DNA from: Protula sp. h YS-2021 | Lineage: Eukaryota; Annelida; Polychaeta; Sabellida; Serpulidae | DNA length: 64,000 nt | Assembly: GCA_949752745.1 (NCBI GenBank) | Contig: OX457028.1 | Location: forward strand, 22,940,218-23,004,217 | Direction: 5' to 3' | Shown: in pieces, positions 25,837 to 36,450 of the stretch | How positions within the stretch are numbered: the first letter of the stretch is position 1 | How the letters are laid out: each line of letters opens with the position of its first letter | The notes under the pieces: model-generated | What the model saw: only the letters and a program-made list of their open reading frames with translations | What the model was told of the DNA's origin: nothing | The model's database searches: none | Made by a program: the position numbers and the translations under genes

Positions 25837-27419
25837 CTGAAAAATAACTTAATAATGTATGTCTTGACATGGAGGCCTTTCAAACGTAAAAGCTACAGAA
25901 AAAGTAATAGAAATTGAATCAATGATTACAGTAGGAAAACAGCATGTTGTATTTTACTTACACTTCGTCGGTTTTGGTCAGATTTTAGCCATTTTTGGCC
26001 AAAAACAATTAAGCATGGTTAGAAAGCTGCTTGTAAAGCATTCCTGCTAAATATTAAAGCAATTGCTCTAAACTGTAAAAGATATAGTATATTTCGTGTT
26101 CATTTTACCTATGGCAGATTTTTGGGCAGTTTTGACATCAAACAAAAATACATACCCGGTAGCAACGTATGAAAACGAAACGAAAAACAATTGAATGATA
26201 AATGTATGAGGTATAGCATGTTGTGTGGTTACCTAAAATTTGAGCACAACTGTAGAAGAAGTAGAATTTAAAAATATACAAACACTTAAACACAAACGTA
26301 TTGTAGAAGAAGTAGAATTTTAAAAATACACATACTTTAACAGACACATACATCCATACTTAGTCAGAAGCCGTCCGGGACGAAATCAGTTTTTCGAACA
26401 AAAATAAAATTCTCAGGTTGAAGAGATCAGCAGATTAGACATAACATTGAAGAAATTATGCTAAACATTTACAAAAGTCGTTTACCGAGCAACGAAATGT
26501 AGCAGTTTCAGGAGGATCTCCCATGTGTTCAGGGAAGTTTTTTTAGAGCAGTGTTACCGCAGTACTTTAATTATGAATACCAACAAGCTAATCCGACAAA
26601 ACTTTCGCCATTTTGATAACTACCTGCTTAAAGGTGAAGAGCAAACAGAAGCCAAATTGTTTCTGAGTATCCTACCATACTTGTTAGAACGTTCTTAAGT
26701 CAACGAAATGGTCACTGTAGCTTTTTAACATTATGCAGCGTATATTCTTACACAGACGTGAAAATACAGTAAAGCTTATTCTGTGGACACTCTGTTGTGA
26801 ACATACCTGCCGCTAAAACAGCCTAAATATTTGGGACACCTGGGTATTAGGGACAAAATATTTCACTCAGTTCAGTGCCCATAATGCACAGGCTCGAACT
26901 TAGAATTGATTAAAAAAAACAATGTATACTCATAATTTTTCATGAAGCACATAATATTTTCATTTTGCTGTCTCTAATTTGCTTGCATGAGGTATACATG
27001 CTACTCTTACTAAAAACAATCTGCAATGGGTTGATAAAAATATCGCAAAGATAAAGAGTCAGTTGAAAACATTGTTTTTATAGAGAGAGAGCGAATTACG
27101 TTTCACCAGAAAAATTATGGAATATATACTCAAAATAGTTAAAAACACAACGCACATTTTTGCGTTATTGTTTATCGTAGTCCGATTCCAATCACTTTCT
27201 AGATATGAATATACCGCCAATCAAGGTTTTAACAGAATCTGTCAAACTTTTGTAGCTAATACTCTATTACTGGGAATTAAAGAGCGCGCAGCGTAAGCAT
27301 TTCCTTTGTTTTGTGGCACTCAATTGCATGCTGAAGTAAAAATTGAACTAACGCGATTAAAATCGGAAATCGGAAAAGTTGGCACGCTGTACGAAGTTTC
27401 AAACTGATCTGTTTAGCCT
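25837..27419. other. Non-coding upstream of MACPF copy 1
   Basis: Probably intron or promoter of the minus-strand MACPF gene. It contains family A-like phrases near 25970-26350, including GCCATTTTTGGCC and an internal near-duplication of 'tagaagaagtagaatttaaaaat' around 26250-26330. No exon was identified. Confidence 0.4.
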
Positions 27420-28380
27420 AAGTAATGCCAAGAACTGACCGTAATTCAGCGCCAGCGCTCGACTGGAATGCTCCAAATTGGAAATTCAACCTTAGCGGTT
27501 GCTAGACACTTAGGAGTGCACAAATGCACAGTGGAACGCCTTAGAACCCGTTTAGAGGAAACGTGGTTCACTGCAGACCGCCCTCGATCGGGGAGACCAC
27601 AGGTTACTACCCCCATCCAGGACCAAAGGATACGTCTGTTACATCTCCGACGTTTTCTTCCGGCAACAGTGACTGCCAGACAGACTTCTTGAACCCTCAT
27701 TAACGGTGTCTGAACACAGACTGTGAGAAACAGGCTCCGTCGACTCACGCGCCGCCCCTATCGAGGATTGCTTTAAACCCCACCCGAAAGCACGCACGAC
27801 TTCAATGGGTCAATGCGCATCTCTACTGGACACTTTTTAAAGTCCTTTGTGTCGTTTTTGCATGAACTAGGCAGATGGAAGACCGCGTAGTTGGCGCCGA
27901 ACGAACAAGCTCTTTAGCGACGCCTGCGTCCAAGAAAGAGACCGATGGGGCAGTCAAAGTGTGACATTATGGGCAGGCATGTCGTTCGCTTATCTCATTC
28001 AATTCCGTTTTGTGTGTCAAAATGGTTTAATTCTACAATAAGACAACGCACGTCCTCATTCCTCTACAGCTACGGAGGAGTATCTCAGTAGCTTCAAGCA
28101 CAAAACATCCGGGTCTTACCCTGGCCCAATTTTACGCCGGATCTTTGGCCGATCGAACACGCGTGGCATATGTTTTGAAAAGCCATATGCGAGCGCGGAC
28201 ACCTAACCTGACATTGTCAGAGCATAGAACAGCACTTGTGGAGGAGTAGAATCTCATTGAACGCCATAAAATACAGAATTTGATGAGATCGATGAGATGC
28301 AAATAGATTGCAGAGAGGGATGCTAGTGGAAGACACAACACTCGATATTAAGACCGCATTTGTCATTGAACGTGACACTT
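27420..28380 (+). pseudogene. Tc1-like transposase pseudogene
   Basis: An open segment at 27468-27692 encodes two helix-turn-helix units of a Tc1-type transposase: VARHLGVHKCTVERL followed by DRPRSGRPQVTT, the GRPR-like hook. Frame-shifted downstream matches include the RLRRLTRRPYRG segment near 27735, a W-V-N-A-H-L-Y-W segment near 27810, and near 28110-28150 a P-D-L-W-P-I-E-H-A-W segment around the last catalytic acidic residue. Numerous stops break the frame. Terminal inverted repeats were not found. Confidence 0.75.
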
Positions 28381-28465
28381 TCGCTTTTGACGCAAAGTAG
28401 ATTTAGTTTTCAGAAACAGAAAGCTCACCATTTCAGCTACTAGAATACTAGAATATGTAATCATA

Positions 28466-28535
28466 TTGCGGCTTAATTATTTCTCACACAGTAATACATT
28501 TTGCGGCTTAATTATTTCTCACACAGTAATACATT
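28466..28535. repeat. 35-bp tandem duplication
   Basis: Two adjacent units start at 28466 and 28501, each beginning TTGCGGCTTAATTATTTCTC. They are essentially identical and immediately precede the (TA)n tract. Confidence 0.9.
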
Positions 28536-28567
28536 TTGCAGCTTGCAAAGTTGCGTTTTCACATTTG

Positions 28568-28570
<3 letters not shown>

Positions 28571-28636
<66 letters not shown>
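28571..28636. repeat. (TA)n microsatellite
   Basis: Uninterrupted TA/AT dinucleotide tract of about 65 bp. Confidence 0.95.
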
Positions 28637-28637
<1 letters not shown>

Positions 28638-29049
28638 TCTATAATAATACCTTGAATAAACGTCTCTGTTACAGGCAGTTGTTCACTCCTCAAATCTGTA
28701 AATATAAATCATAACTATCACCAAATTAGATGGTGCTACAGTGCATTAGTCTTATTTATTTCTTATTTCTCTGTTGTTCTCTGTTGTGTGTTTCCTTTTA
28801 AAAAAATTATTGGAATGTACAGCTCTCTTCATTGAGTAAAATACCAATTGAATTTGTTAAATTTATTTTAATTTAATTGCGTATAAATGAAACTACTAGC
28901 TTAATAGAACAAGGATGACCTTACACAAACGCAGAATTTAGTAGATTTTATTTTAATCCAATACATATCCAAGTATCGTGTATAAAACTAACAGAGATCG
29001 TCCATGGACGAAGCTCCGCTCGCGAGTACTTTTGTCCGCAGTTTTGATA
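28637..29049. other. Non-coding, nothing recognised
   Basis: AT-rich sequence between a microsatellite and the TA-flanked Tc1 derivative. No exon or repeat identified. Confidence 0.4.
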
Positions 29050-29892
29050 TAAACCCGGCAAAAAAGTTTCTAGCCACTTACAGATTTGTGAATATTTCAA
29101 AATATAGTCTACTTACGAGTTAATGACTGCTCTTGCCTGCTTCCAGCATCACTTATCCTAAGCTGAGTTGAAACTTATAACAGATATGTCCTCACAAAAT
29201 TCTATCACTCTTAATTTCTGCAGCAGGGGTCATTTTCAAAAACTACACTTTGGAAATCCCTGTTCAGTAATGGGTGTGGCCACCACTATTTGTTATGCAT
29301 TCTGCACAGCGCTTGCGCATGCTATGCACGAGTTTTCTAACGTACTGTTCTGGCAATCTGTCTCATTCTTCCAAAAGATACCCCCTAATGTCGTTGAGAT
29401 TTTCTCCGCCGTTACTCGGCGATGTAGTGCCCTTCCTAAGTAATCCCACACGTGCTCTATGGGAGTTAAGTCGGGCGAGCAAGACGGCCAGTCCATTTGG
29501 TGTACTCCTTCAGCCCGCCTCCAGTAGCCCGATGGCGCGGGCCCGATCAAGATTAGATAATCTGCCCATTATCACTGATTTTCAACACCGCAGGGCGAAT
29601 CGGATTAAACATATTGGTTAATCTTAGCACACAAGCACACAAAACGTACACATGAAATAATAGACACTTTGGCATTGAATCTTCCATAGTGCAATTTTTG
29701 AAAGAGACCCCTGCTCTGTAAAAACGAATCGTGTTCACTGGAGCATGGCCGAATAATATTGCTAACACAGTATTCTGTCACACATATACAGGGGTATTTG
29801 GAAATGTATATATATTACACATTTGTAAAATTCAAACCCTTTCTTTTCTAAAAAATATTAGGTGGCTAGAAACTTTTTTTTTGCCGGGTTTA
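29050..29892 (-). mobile_element. TA-flanked, internally deleted Tc1-like element
   Basis: Inverted termini TAAACCCGGCAAAAAAG at the left end and its complement at the right end extend about 30 bp through TTTCTAGCCAC. They differ mainly in the length of the A run. A TA dinucleotide flanks each end (29048-29049 and 29893-29894), the target duplication of Tc1/mariner transposons. At 843 bp the element is about half the usual length of an autonomous Tc1. Inside, on the minus strand, a transposase C-terminal fragment survives. Confidence 0.85.
29293..29550 (-). pseudogene. Tc1-like transposase C-terminal fragment
   Basis: The minus-strand frame contains D-W-P-S-C-S-P-D-L-T-P-I-E-H-V-W-D-Y-L-G, the conserved catalytic-core segment of Tc1 transposases that includes the last acidic residue of the D-D-E triad, followed by the normal C-terminal segment. 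The N-terminal DNA-binding and first catalytic parts are missing, so the protein is non-functional. The element would need a transposase from elsewhere. The fragment is better preserved than the plus-strand pseudogene at 27420-28380. Confidence 0.85.
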
Positions 29893-32602
29893 TAACAACA
29901 AGAGACTGCTTAAAGAGGAGAATTTTCGAGGTGAATTGATTTCAAATAACGACACTATTAGCTACATGGTTCTCCTTCGTGACAGGCAGAAAGTATGTAT
30001 TTCATTTTTATGCAATTACTACCAACGTTCTGTAGTTTCTTCATTCCAATTCTACCGTACTAGATAGTAAATGCCATCTTAGATTAACCAAACAATATAA
30101 GACCTCTGCGATCCCTAACAAGCAAGAAAAACGCACATTTGATGACATGGATAACCTAATAAAACATCGACAACCACCAAAACCTTAATATTCTTCTGGT
30201 AGTACAACTTATAGTTTTCTAAAGTCAATAAATATCAAAGCACAATGAACAAACTTTATAATATCGTTATACCTCAAAGTGTAGCAAAACGTCCTGAATT
30301 TGCCTACAAGCGTAACTTCGATGTCAGTAATAAACAAGATAATGGAATATTTAACAAACTCATGTGATATTGCTGAACCTAAAAATTGCAGAATGATTTC
30401 CACTGAAGCCTGCTATCACTTCGACTCTTCGTTACACAACCGTAACCAGACCAAATTCCGCCAGACAGGTCAAGGCGAGAAGGTCGAGATGCCCCATATG
30501 TTACGTCTTTCAAGTCGAAAAGTTCGAAAATGTGCTCATAATCGCTCCATCTCTAACCGTTTTCGACGTAAATTGACGTATTGACCTTTTTAAGATACAA
30601 AAATAACGATCTCTGATCTTGACCCTTAAGGTCAAGATTCAAAGCTTTCCAGTTAATGACTGCTTAACCCGAACTCGTGTTTAGACAGGGATTTAAGCTC
30701 TATTTCTAGCCTAAATTTCATACTGATATATTTTAGAGTACTTTAGAGTTTTTAAAAATAATTTCATATTAGTTTGATCTCAAACTAAGACGTCAATGTG
30801 AAAAAATTGCAAGTTTCTCGAAATCTCATTATCTTCTATACCTGTGTAAAAAGTGGTCCTCCTACTTCAAACAGTGTAGAGGGAGCTGTCTGGAAAGCAT
30901 TTTAGGTAAAAGATTCTTTGACCTCAGTTTCACCTTGGCCAAGGTTCAGTATGAAAAAATGCCGATTTTACGAAATCGCATCAGTCTCTATGTCAAATAC
31001 CCTAAAGGGAATTGTCTGGAAAGCATCCAGACGAAAAAACAGAATAAACTTTCGGAAAGTAAAGCGTACCCATTTGTAAACGAAGAAAACCTCACAATGA
31101 CTTTTTTAGTTAAATAATATTCAAGATAAATATATCTTTTGTAAACTCTTGTAATATCGCTCGTCCAGTTGTCAAAAATTATCAAAAATCTCCCTCTAAA
31201 GATTGCTAAACCCCTCTCGTAGTATCCACAAAAGTTTATTTTTAAAGTTAACTGGTGAAGTTAACTAATCAGTTAACTCAAACGTTTTCGTCAGCTAACA
31301 GAGTCGGTTCACTCATATTCATGAAACAAGTTGACTATAAGTTAGCTAATCGAATCAATTATTGTGCAATAGTGCAATTAACTAGAAGTTTATTCATTTC
31401 TTGGTGATTCTTATAATGGCAGTTTTGTGACTAACAGAAGCATCTTAGCTACAATTAACCAAAACGACTGTGATTCTGTAGTGTGAAAATTCATTTTTGA
31501 CGTACAACAAGCAGTGCAGAAGAAACTACGAGATACTGATGTCATTTTCAATTGCTGTTAATGCTTTTTCAAAAGATTTTGAGAAAATTCTCTGAGAAAA
31601 TATCAGCACAATCTGCGCCAGTTTTAAAACTTAAAAATCAAATAGGTTTCTTAAACCGAGGTGTGTGTGTGTGTGGGGGGGTGATTGTGTTGTAACATCG
31701 CTCTCCCTAAAAATGTCAAATAATAACTTCCTAGAGGAAATATTCCGTGTGCAATGATAACCAATATGGATGAACATTTTACGAGCTACTATCGCTCACC
31801 CTCTGAAACTTCCTCTAAAACCTGCCAATGCCATCTTCTAAAACCAATCACAGTCTCTGGAAAGGAATGCAATATCACCTAACTTCTAAAACGTGAAAGA
31901 ATACCCCTGAAGCCTGCTAATACTGTTTCCAGTCTTTTGAGAGGGAAAATAATCTTACTGAGACCAATCTACTCAACTCTTGTGATATTGCTTCACCTTA
32001 AAAATATCAGAAAACTCCCTCTGAAGTCTCACTCACACTTGAGGAAGTCAAAAACTTCTCTGACTTTCCACATGAAACCCCATGATATGATTTTAAGAAA
32101 CAGTGGGTTTCGTTCAATATTTGCGCCAATTTTTTGCGCATTACAAAAGTAGCAAAATTTCAAGAAATTCCGTCCATCACCTAAAATAGGTACAATTTTA
32201 GTCACAAATTTCGCCAATATACCCCCAAGCTTGCCATCATGCAGTTCCTGCTATAACCCGATAGGACTTACGATTTTAAGAAAAAACTGCTTTGGGTCAA
32301 TAGTTGCGCCAAAGTTTTGGGGAATCAAACAATAACAAGATAAAGACGTATGCATCCCCGCCTTCAATCAACACTTTTAAGAAATTGGCTTTGGTCCGTA
32401 TTTTCGCCAATTTTTTGGTGATTCGCCAAAAAAAGTAATAGGCAGGTAAGGAAGTGTTTCCGCTACCTTTAATCAAACTTTTAAAGCAATCACACAGAAA
32501 CATTGGAGGGGATTTTAAAACTTAACAGCATACATACGCACATACTTTTAACGAGAGCTTCATCCACTGCCTCTTAAGAAGCTGGTGTGAAAATCTTCGT
32601 AC
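29893..32602. other. Non-coding 3' of MACPF copy 2, with family A repeat
   Basis: No exon recognised. About 31930-32570 is a family A copy, with repeated 'aatatttgcgccaattttt' and 'ttcgccaattttttggtgattcgcc' phrases and an ACATACGCACATAC end. A GT-rich run with GGGGGG occurs near 31660-31682. A donor-like AAG|GTACG at 32602 ends the MACPF exon. Confidence 0.45.
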
Positions 32603-33314
32603 CTTGTGTGTCTTCCTCGCTTGAATTGCATATATTTTTTAAATGTGTCCCATTTTCCACAAACTTGCAATATTGAGGCAAATATTTGTGGATATTGTTC
32701 TTTATTTTTGGAAAGTTTACATCTAAACCGACAAAAAATTGCGATTCGAAGATATCTTCGATAGACCCCAAGACTAGTTTCATTGGCACCGGATATTTCT
32801 TGACAGTAGAGGCCCAGGCATTTGGATCGGCATTGGGTTCTGGCGTCGCACCAACGGTAATTGTAGAAGACGTTGAGTTAGAAAGGAATCCCATAGCCGT
32901 CTGTTTATTCTCGGTAGAGAGTTCATCACCCAGTTCAAACATAGAGGCGAAACCAGCCTGTACGGTCACACCTACAGAGCTTTCTGATACGTGAGCATAC
33001 TGGTCCTTAGTAAGGTGGTACTCATGCGCATATCTTGCCCCAACGAAAGCCTCCTGTATGTAATGGGTTCCAAATTCATCAAATAATTGAAAGTACTTGT
33101 ACGGATTGTCAGTATTGTTGAGTTGTTCGAGAAATGCCACAAATGAACGATGCAAGGGTGGCGGTATAACGGGGTCCAGACGTGCAAGGTAATAGGTGCA
33201 AATAGCACTGGAATAAATGTAAACGCTCTCATGTTCTGACATATCCGCAGTTTTCTTCTGGTAGGAATTGCTAGCTGAGAAATGGAATCCAAAGAATTTC
33301 TCTTCAGTCGAAAC
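32603..33314 (-). CDS. MACPF domain exon B, gene copy 2
   Basis: A minus-strand exon with acceptor TTATTTAG before 33314 and a probable donor GTACGA at 32602; the frame would otherwise stop at 32574. It aligns along its length with 21904-22609. Shared features are an FGTHY motif (YGTHY in copy 1), GARYAHEY, TVGATPEPNADPNAWAS, P-V-P-M-K-L-V-L-G-S-I and a YLPQYCKF strand. The frame is open, with no disruption. The 5' partner exon is at 35670-35938. As a MACPF protein it would be a secreted or membrane-attacking pore former; host role is unknown. Confidence 0.85.
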
Positions 33315-34069
33315 CTAAATAAGCAAAATATGCAATTCCGAAATCTGGTTTAAAGGGAGATACTAAAAGCTACAAAGTAGTTACAAAGATAATTTTACCA
33401 AGAAAATACAAAAACCTGCTAATTAATTTTTTAATATTACTATCACTATTTTAATATTAAAAACTTTAATCTACAGGGATGTAGTGGCGTGATATTTTAT
33501 AGCAGACTGTTCTGCAGAAGAAATTTTAATAAATCACAAAGCACTGGTATACATTTACCGGGCAATATTTTATCTAGTGCCATTTCATAAACGATACTTC
33601 CGGTGTTAAAAGTCAATATATTACCCTGTTATCATACATGATTTGTGAAGGAAATTAAATTTTCAGGTTAAACAGAGAAAATTCAGTCCACAAAAGAAAT
33701 CCACGGAAAATATTTTTGATTTATTATGACTAAACTGTGCACATCCAAACACTTAAATCTTTACCTTGTGTTAGCATTTTCAGAATTTCTTTCTTTTTTT
33801 GGAAGAATGCTCATTTTTATGCTTAAATCGATCTTCTATCTTGAACAAAACTTAAATCTTTACCTCGCTAGCATTGTCAGAATTTTCTTTTTTTATCAAG
33901 AAAGCCAGTTTTTATACTCAAATCGATCTTTCTTAAAAGAAATCATTTGTCTGTGTGAACAAACACCCTTACTTGGAACTAGCACACCCATCCTGTTTGA
34001 GCTACCACGCTTACCTATATCGCACTTTGGCACATAGTCAGTTCCCAGAAAAAATTTGGCGAAGTTTGA

Positions 34070-34640
34070 GCAGCGTTGGCCTAACGGTGGATCAACGTCG
34101 GGTTTTGGTTGTTTAAGGAAGTCGAAACAACATTCTACCTCCCGATGTTGGACAGACATCGATTATCCGACATTTAATCAACATTGCGTGAAGGTTGCAA
34201 ATAGAAACAACATCTCCTAACCTTATATAGACGTTAGAAAAGCAACGTTATATAGACGTCGGTGAAATATTAATGTAAATTGGCGTAAAGACAGTCAACG
34301 TCATAGTGTGGTCACCCCACTGTCAGTATTCCCACCTGTTGGCCGCCCAGCACACAAGATACGTGTGAAGTAAATTTTCATTATTGTTTTTCAAAAGTAG
34401 GTGAAAAAAAATTGCGCGTTCTTGAAATTCTTATATTTTACTCGATTTTCCGACGTCAACCCAACGTTCATCAAACGTGTTGATTAGACGTCGGAGAAGT
34501 TTCCGTTTTGGTGGCGACTAAGCAGCGTTGCTCACCAACATCTGTTCAACATTGTGTGAAAGACGTTGGTAGGATGTTGATGTGAAGTTTCAACCAATCG
34601 CAACCAAGGTACAAGTTAATGTTGGGGTTGTGTCGAGTCT
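34070..34640. repeat. Dispersed repeat family B, copy 3
   Basis: Same ordered phrases as at 3765-4435: 'caacgtcgggttttggttgttta', 'gattatccgac', 'gaaatattaatgtaaattgg', 'ggtcacccca', 'gaaattcttatattttac', then 'ttagacgtcggagaagttt' and a final 'caaccaatcgcaaccaa'. The shared end suggests a defined 3' border. Confidence 0.65.
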
Positions 34641-34724
34641 GGTCGGCGCCTGAAATCGACTTTGATAGAATGTTTACTAGATTGTGCTGCTCCTCTTTGC
34701 AATCTTGTACTTACCGGGAATTTC

Positions 34725-35510
34725 CGAAAAGAAGCTCCCCCATATAAAAGCCCCGGAGCTCTTATTAGGAAACTGTTTCCCAATAGAAGCCCCGGGGCTT
34801 CTATTTGGAGTTAACATAAAGACCTGAAAAAATCGTTTCCTAATAAAAGCCCCCCTCCTTCACTGTAAGTCTTTTTAGAACTCGTGTTTACTCGCATGCA
34901 GACACGGTGCACTTAATCCTTTGATATGAGGCAGCCCCAAGACATGTTCTGCGTGGTTACTTAATCCTGTGTTTTGCACAAGGCCAAGAGACACCCCCCT
35001 TCCCCACTGTCACCTTTACTCCGGAGTATTACTGGAAATATAACGGGCCGAGTACTGAAACGGGCGGCGTGATGTTGCCCCTCCTTCCCTGCAAGTCTTT
35101 TTAGTACTCGCGTTTATTCGCAATGCCGGCACGGTGCACTTAATCCTTTGATGTGAGGCAAACCCCTAGACACATTCTGCGTCGTTGCTTAATCCTGTGC
35201 TTCGCACAAGGCAACCCCCCAACTTTACCAGACTTTTTTAGCTACTGTTGTTTTTGTGTGTTTTGTTATTTTTTGTGCGGATATCCGCAGCATGTAGCAC
35301 TTTAATAAGAGATTAAAGGTAAATTTTCTTTTTTCCCATAAAAGCTTATCGACACCCCCCTCCCCGCCATCTAAAAAATAGAAGCCCCGGGGCTCTAATT
35401 AGGAAACTGTTTCCTGATAGAAGAATCGGGGCTTCTATTTGGTTTCTAAATGAGCGCCTGAAATTGGCCAGTTTCCAAATAGAAGCCCTGGGCTTTTTAT
35501 CGGAAACCCC
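34725..35510. repeat. Duplicated GC-rich palindromic repeat
   Basis: The phrase AGAAGCCCCGGGGCTTCTAT is a perfect inverted repeat at about 34782-34801. Related half-sites recur near 34750, 34845, 35380, 35435 and 35480, several with TAGGAAACTGTTTCC between them. A second block, from 'aagtctttttag' to 'gcacaaggc', occurs at 34866-34983 and again at 35095-35211. The whole looks like a small palindromic element that duplicated locally. Confidence 0.6.
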
Positions 35511-35669
35511 CGGTAGTTCCTTGCACGGCCACACTTACCTACTGTCGCTTACCTTACTCACGCTGCCAAACCTATTTAGTTTGCACTATTGCACCTCACT
35601 TAACTACTTGCACTTGTTTACTTACCTTATTAATAGTGCCACACACATGGCTATTTCTGTAACACTAAC

Positions 35670-35938
35670 CTCGTTGGAAAATACATGTTCTATATCTTCT
35701 TTGTTTTTTACTTCATCTGCAGAAAACGTTGTCACACAAGAAACGGCAGGTTCTGCGTCGAAGCCAAAAGGCACCATGTACAAACAGTCCGGGGTATACA
35801 TCTTGTGATCAAATGTTTTGTTGAAAAGTGGCTGTCTAAATCCAGGGTCCATTCCATTTTCCATAGGAAATCCATACAAAATGTTATATCCCATCATGGA
35901 GTAATCTATTCCCGCATAAATGAGCTGAGTATCGCACT
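35670..35938 (-). CDS. MACPF domain exon A, gene copy 2
   Basis: A minus-strand exon of 269 bp, the same length and phase as 25568-25836. Acceptor TTTTCGTAG, donor GTTAGTG. It encodes CDTQLIYAGIDYS, MMGYNILYGFPM, PGFRQPLFNKTF and AVSCVTTFSADE. The match to copy 1 is continuous, so the two genes arose by duplication of a multi-exon unit. The upstream side of its acceptor is now only about 47 bp from the end of a 16.5-kb Polinton, which splits the preceding intron. Confidence 0.8.
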
Positions 35939-35979
35939 CTACGAAAAGTAACAGATATTTATTATATTAAAAGTCAAGT

Positions 35980-35985
35980 TTAAAA
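35980..35985. repeat. Polinton target-site duplication, left
   Basis: TTAAAA next to the left terminus, identical to 52514-52519. Polintons duplicate 6 bp on insertion. Confidence 0.85.
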
Positions 35986-36450
35986 AGTAGTAGGAAAACA
36001 CCGTTTCTGCCACAGTCAATCATCGTGACGTCATCAATCACGTGATCAATTAAGTCAATTAAGTCAATTAAACCAATTAAGTCCCGCCCACTTTCACCTG
36101 TCAATCATTGTGACATGAGACGCCATAATGACGTCATAGGCGTAACCCTGGGATCTGGCAGCAGCCGGGACAGATCCCATGGTGAGAAAGTGAGGACCTC
36201 CCACCCCCTTAGGCGGCAGCCGGGACAGATCCCATGGTGAGAAAGTGAGGACCTCCCCCCCTAGGAGAGCAACATTCTGCCAAGTCAGCATGTTGTTTGG
36301 CGAGTTACACACCACATTTTGATTACATCAGAGTGGTATATAAGGATGAGCTCCCCGCACTAAACTATGGATGCAACAAGGACGGCAACAAGAGACATCA
36401 TGGACAGCACACCTCAGTAGAAGCTAGCTATCAACACAGACATTGATGAC
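35986..36450 (+). repeat. Polinton left terminal inverted repeat
   Basis: 465 bp, inverted copy of 52050-52513. It contains GACGTCA-type motifs, two direct ~56-bp subrepeats beginning GGCAGCAGCCGGGACAG and GGCGGCAGCCGGGACAG, a TATATAAGG box (36337-36345), and the first codons of an open frame. Similarity ends at about the GACATTGATGAC phrase. Confidence 0.9.
36337..36345 (+). promoter_or_regulatory. TATA box in left TIR
   Basis: TATATAAGG within the phrase GAGTGGTATATAAGGATGAG, mirrored in the right TIR. The first ATG of the leader ORF (36367) is only about 30 bp downstream, so transcription would start at or very near this ATG. Confidence 0.6.

Larger units (their letters stand above)
33315..35669 (-). 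other. Intron of MACPF copy 2 with nested repeats
   Basis: About 2.35 kb between two MACPF exons, starting at donor GTTAGTG (35669). It holds a family B copy (34070-34640) and a palindrome-bearing duplicated repeat (34725-35510). Local near-duplication of 'aatctttacct' phrases occurs at 33745-33900. Confidence 0.55.

Noticed and set aside
28466..28714. 82-codon plus-strand frame with IYIY repeats
   Set aside because: It is the translation of the TA microsatellite and the 35-bp duplication.
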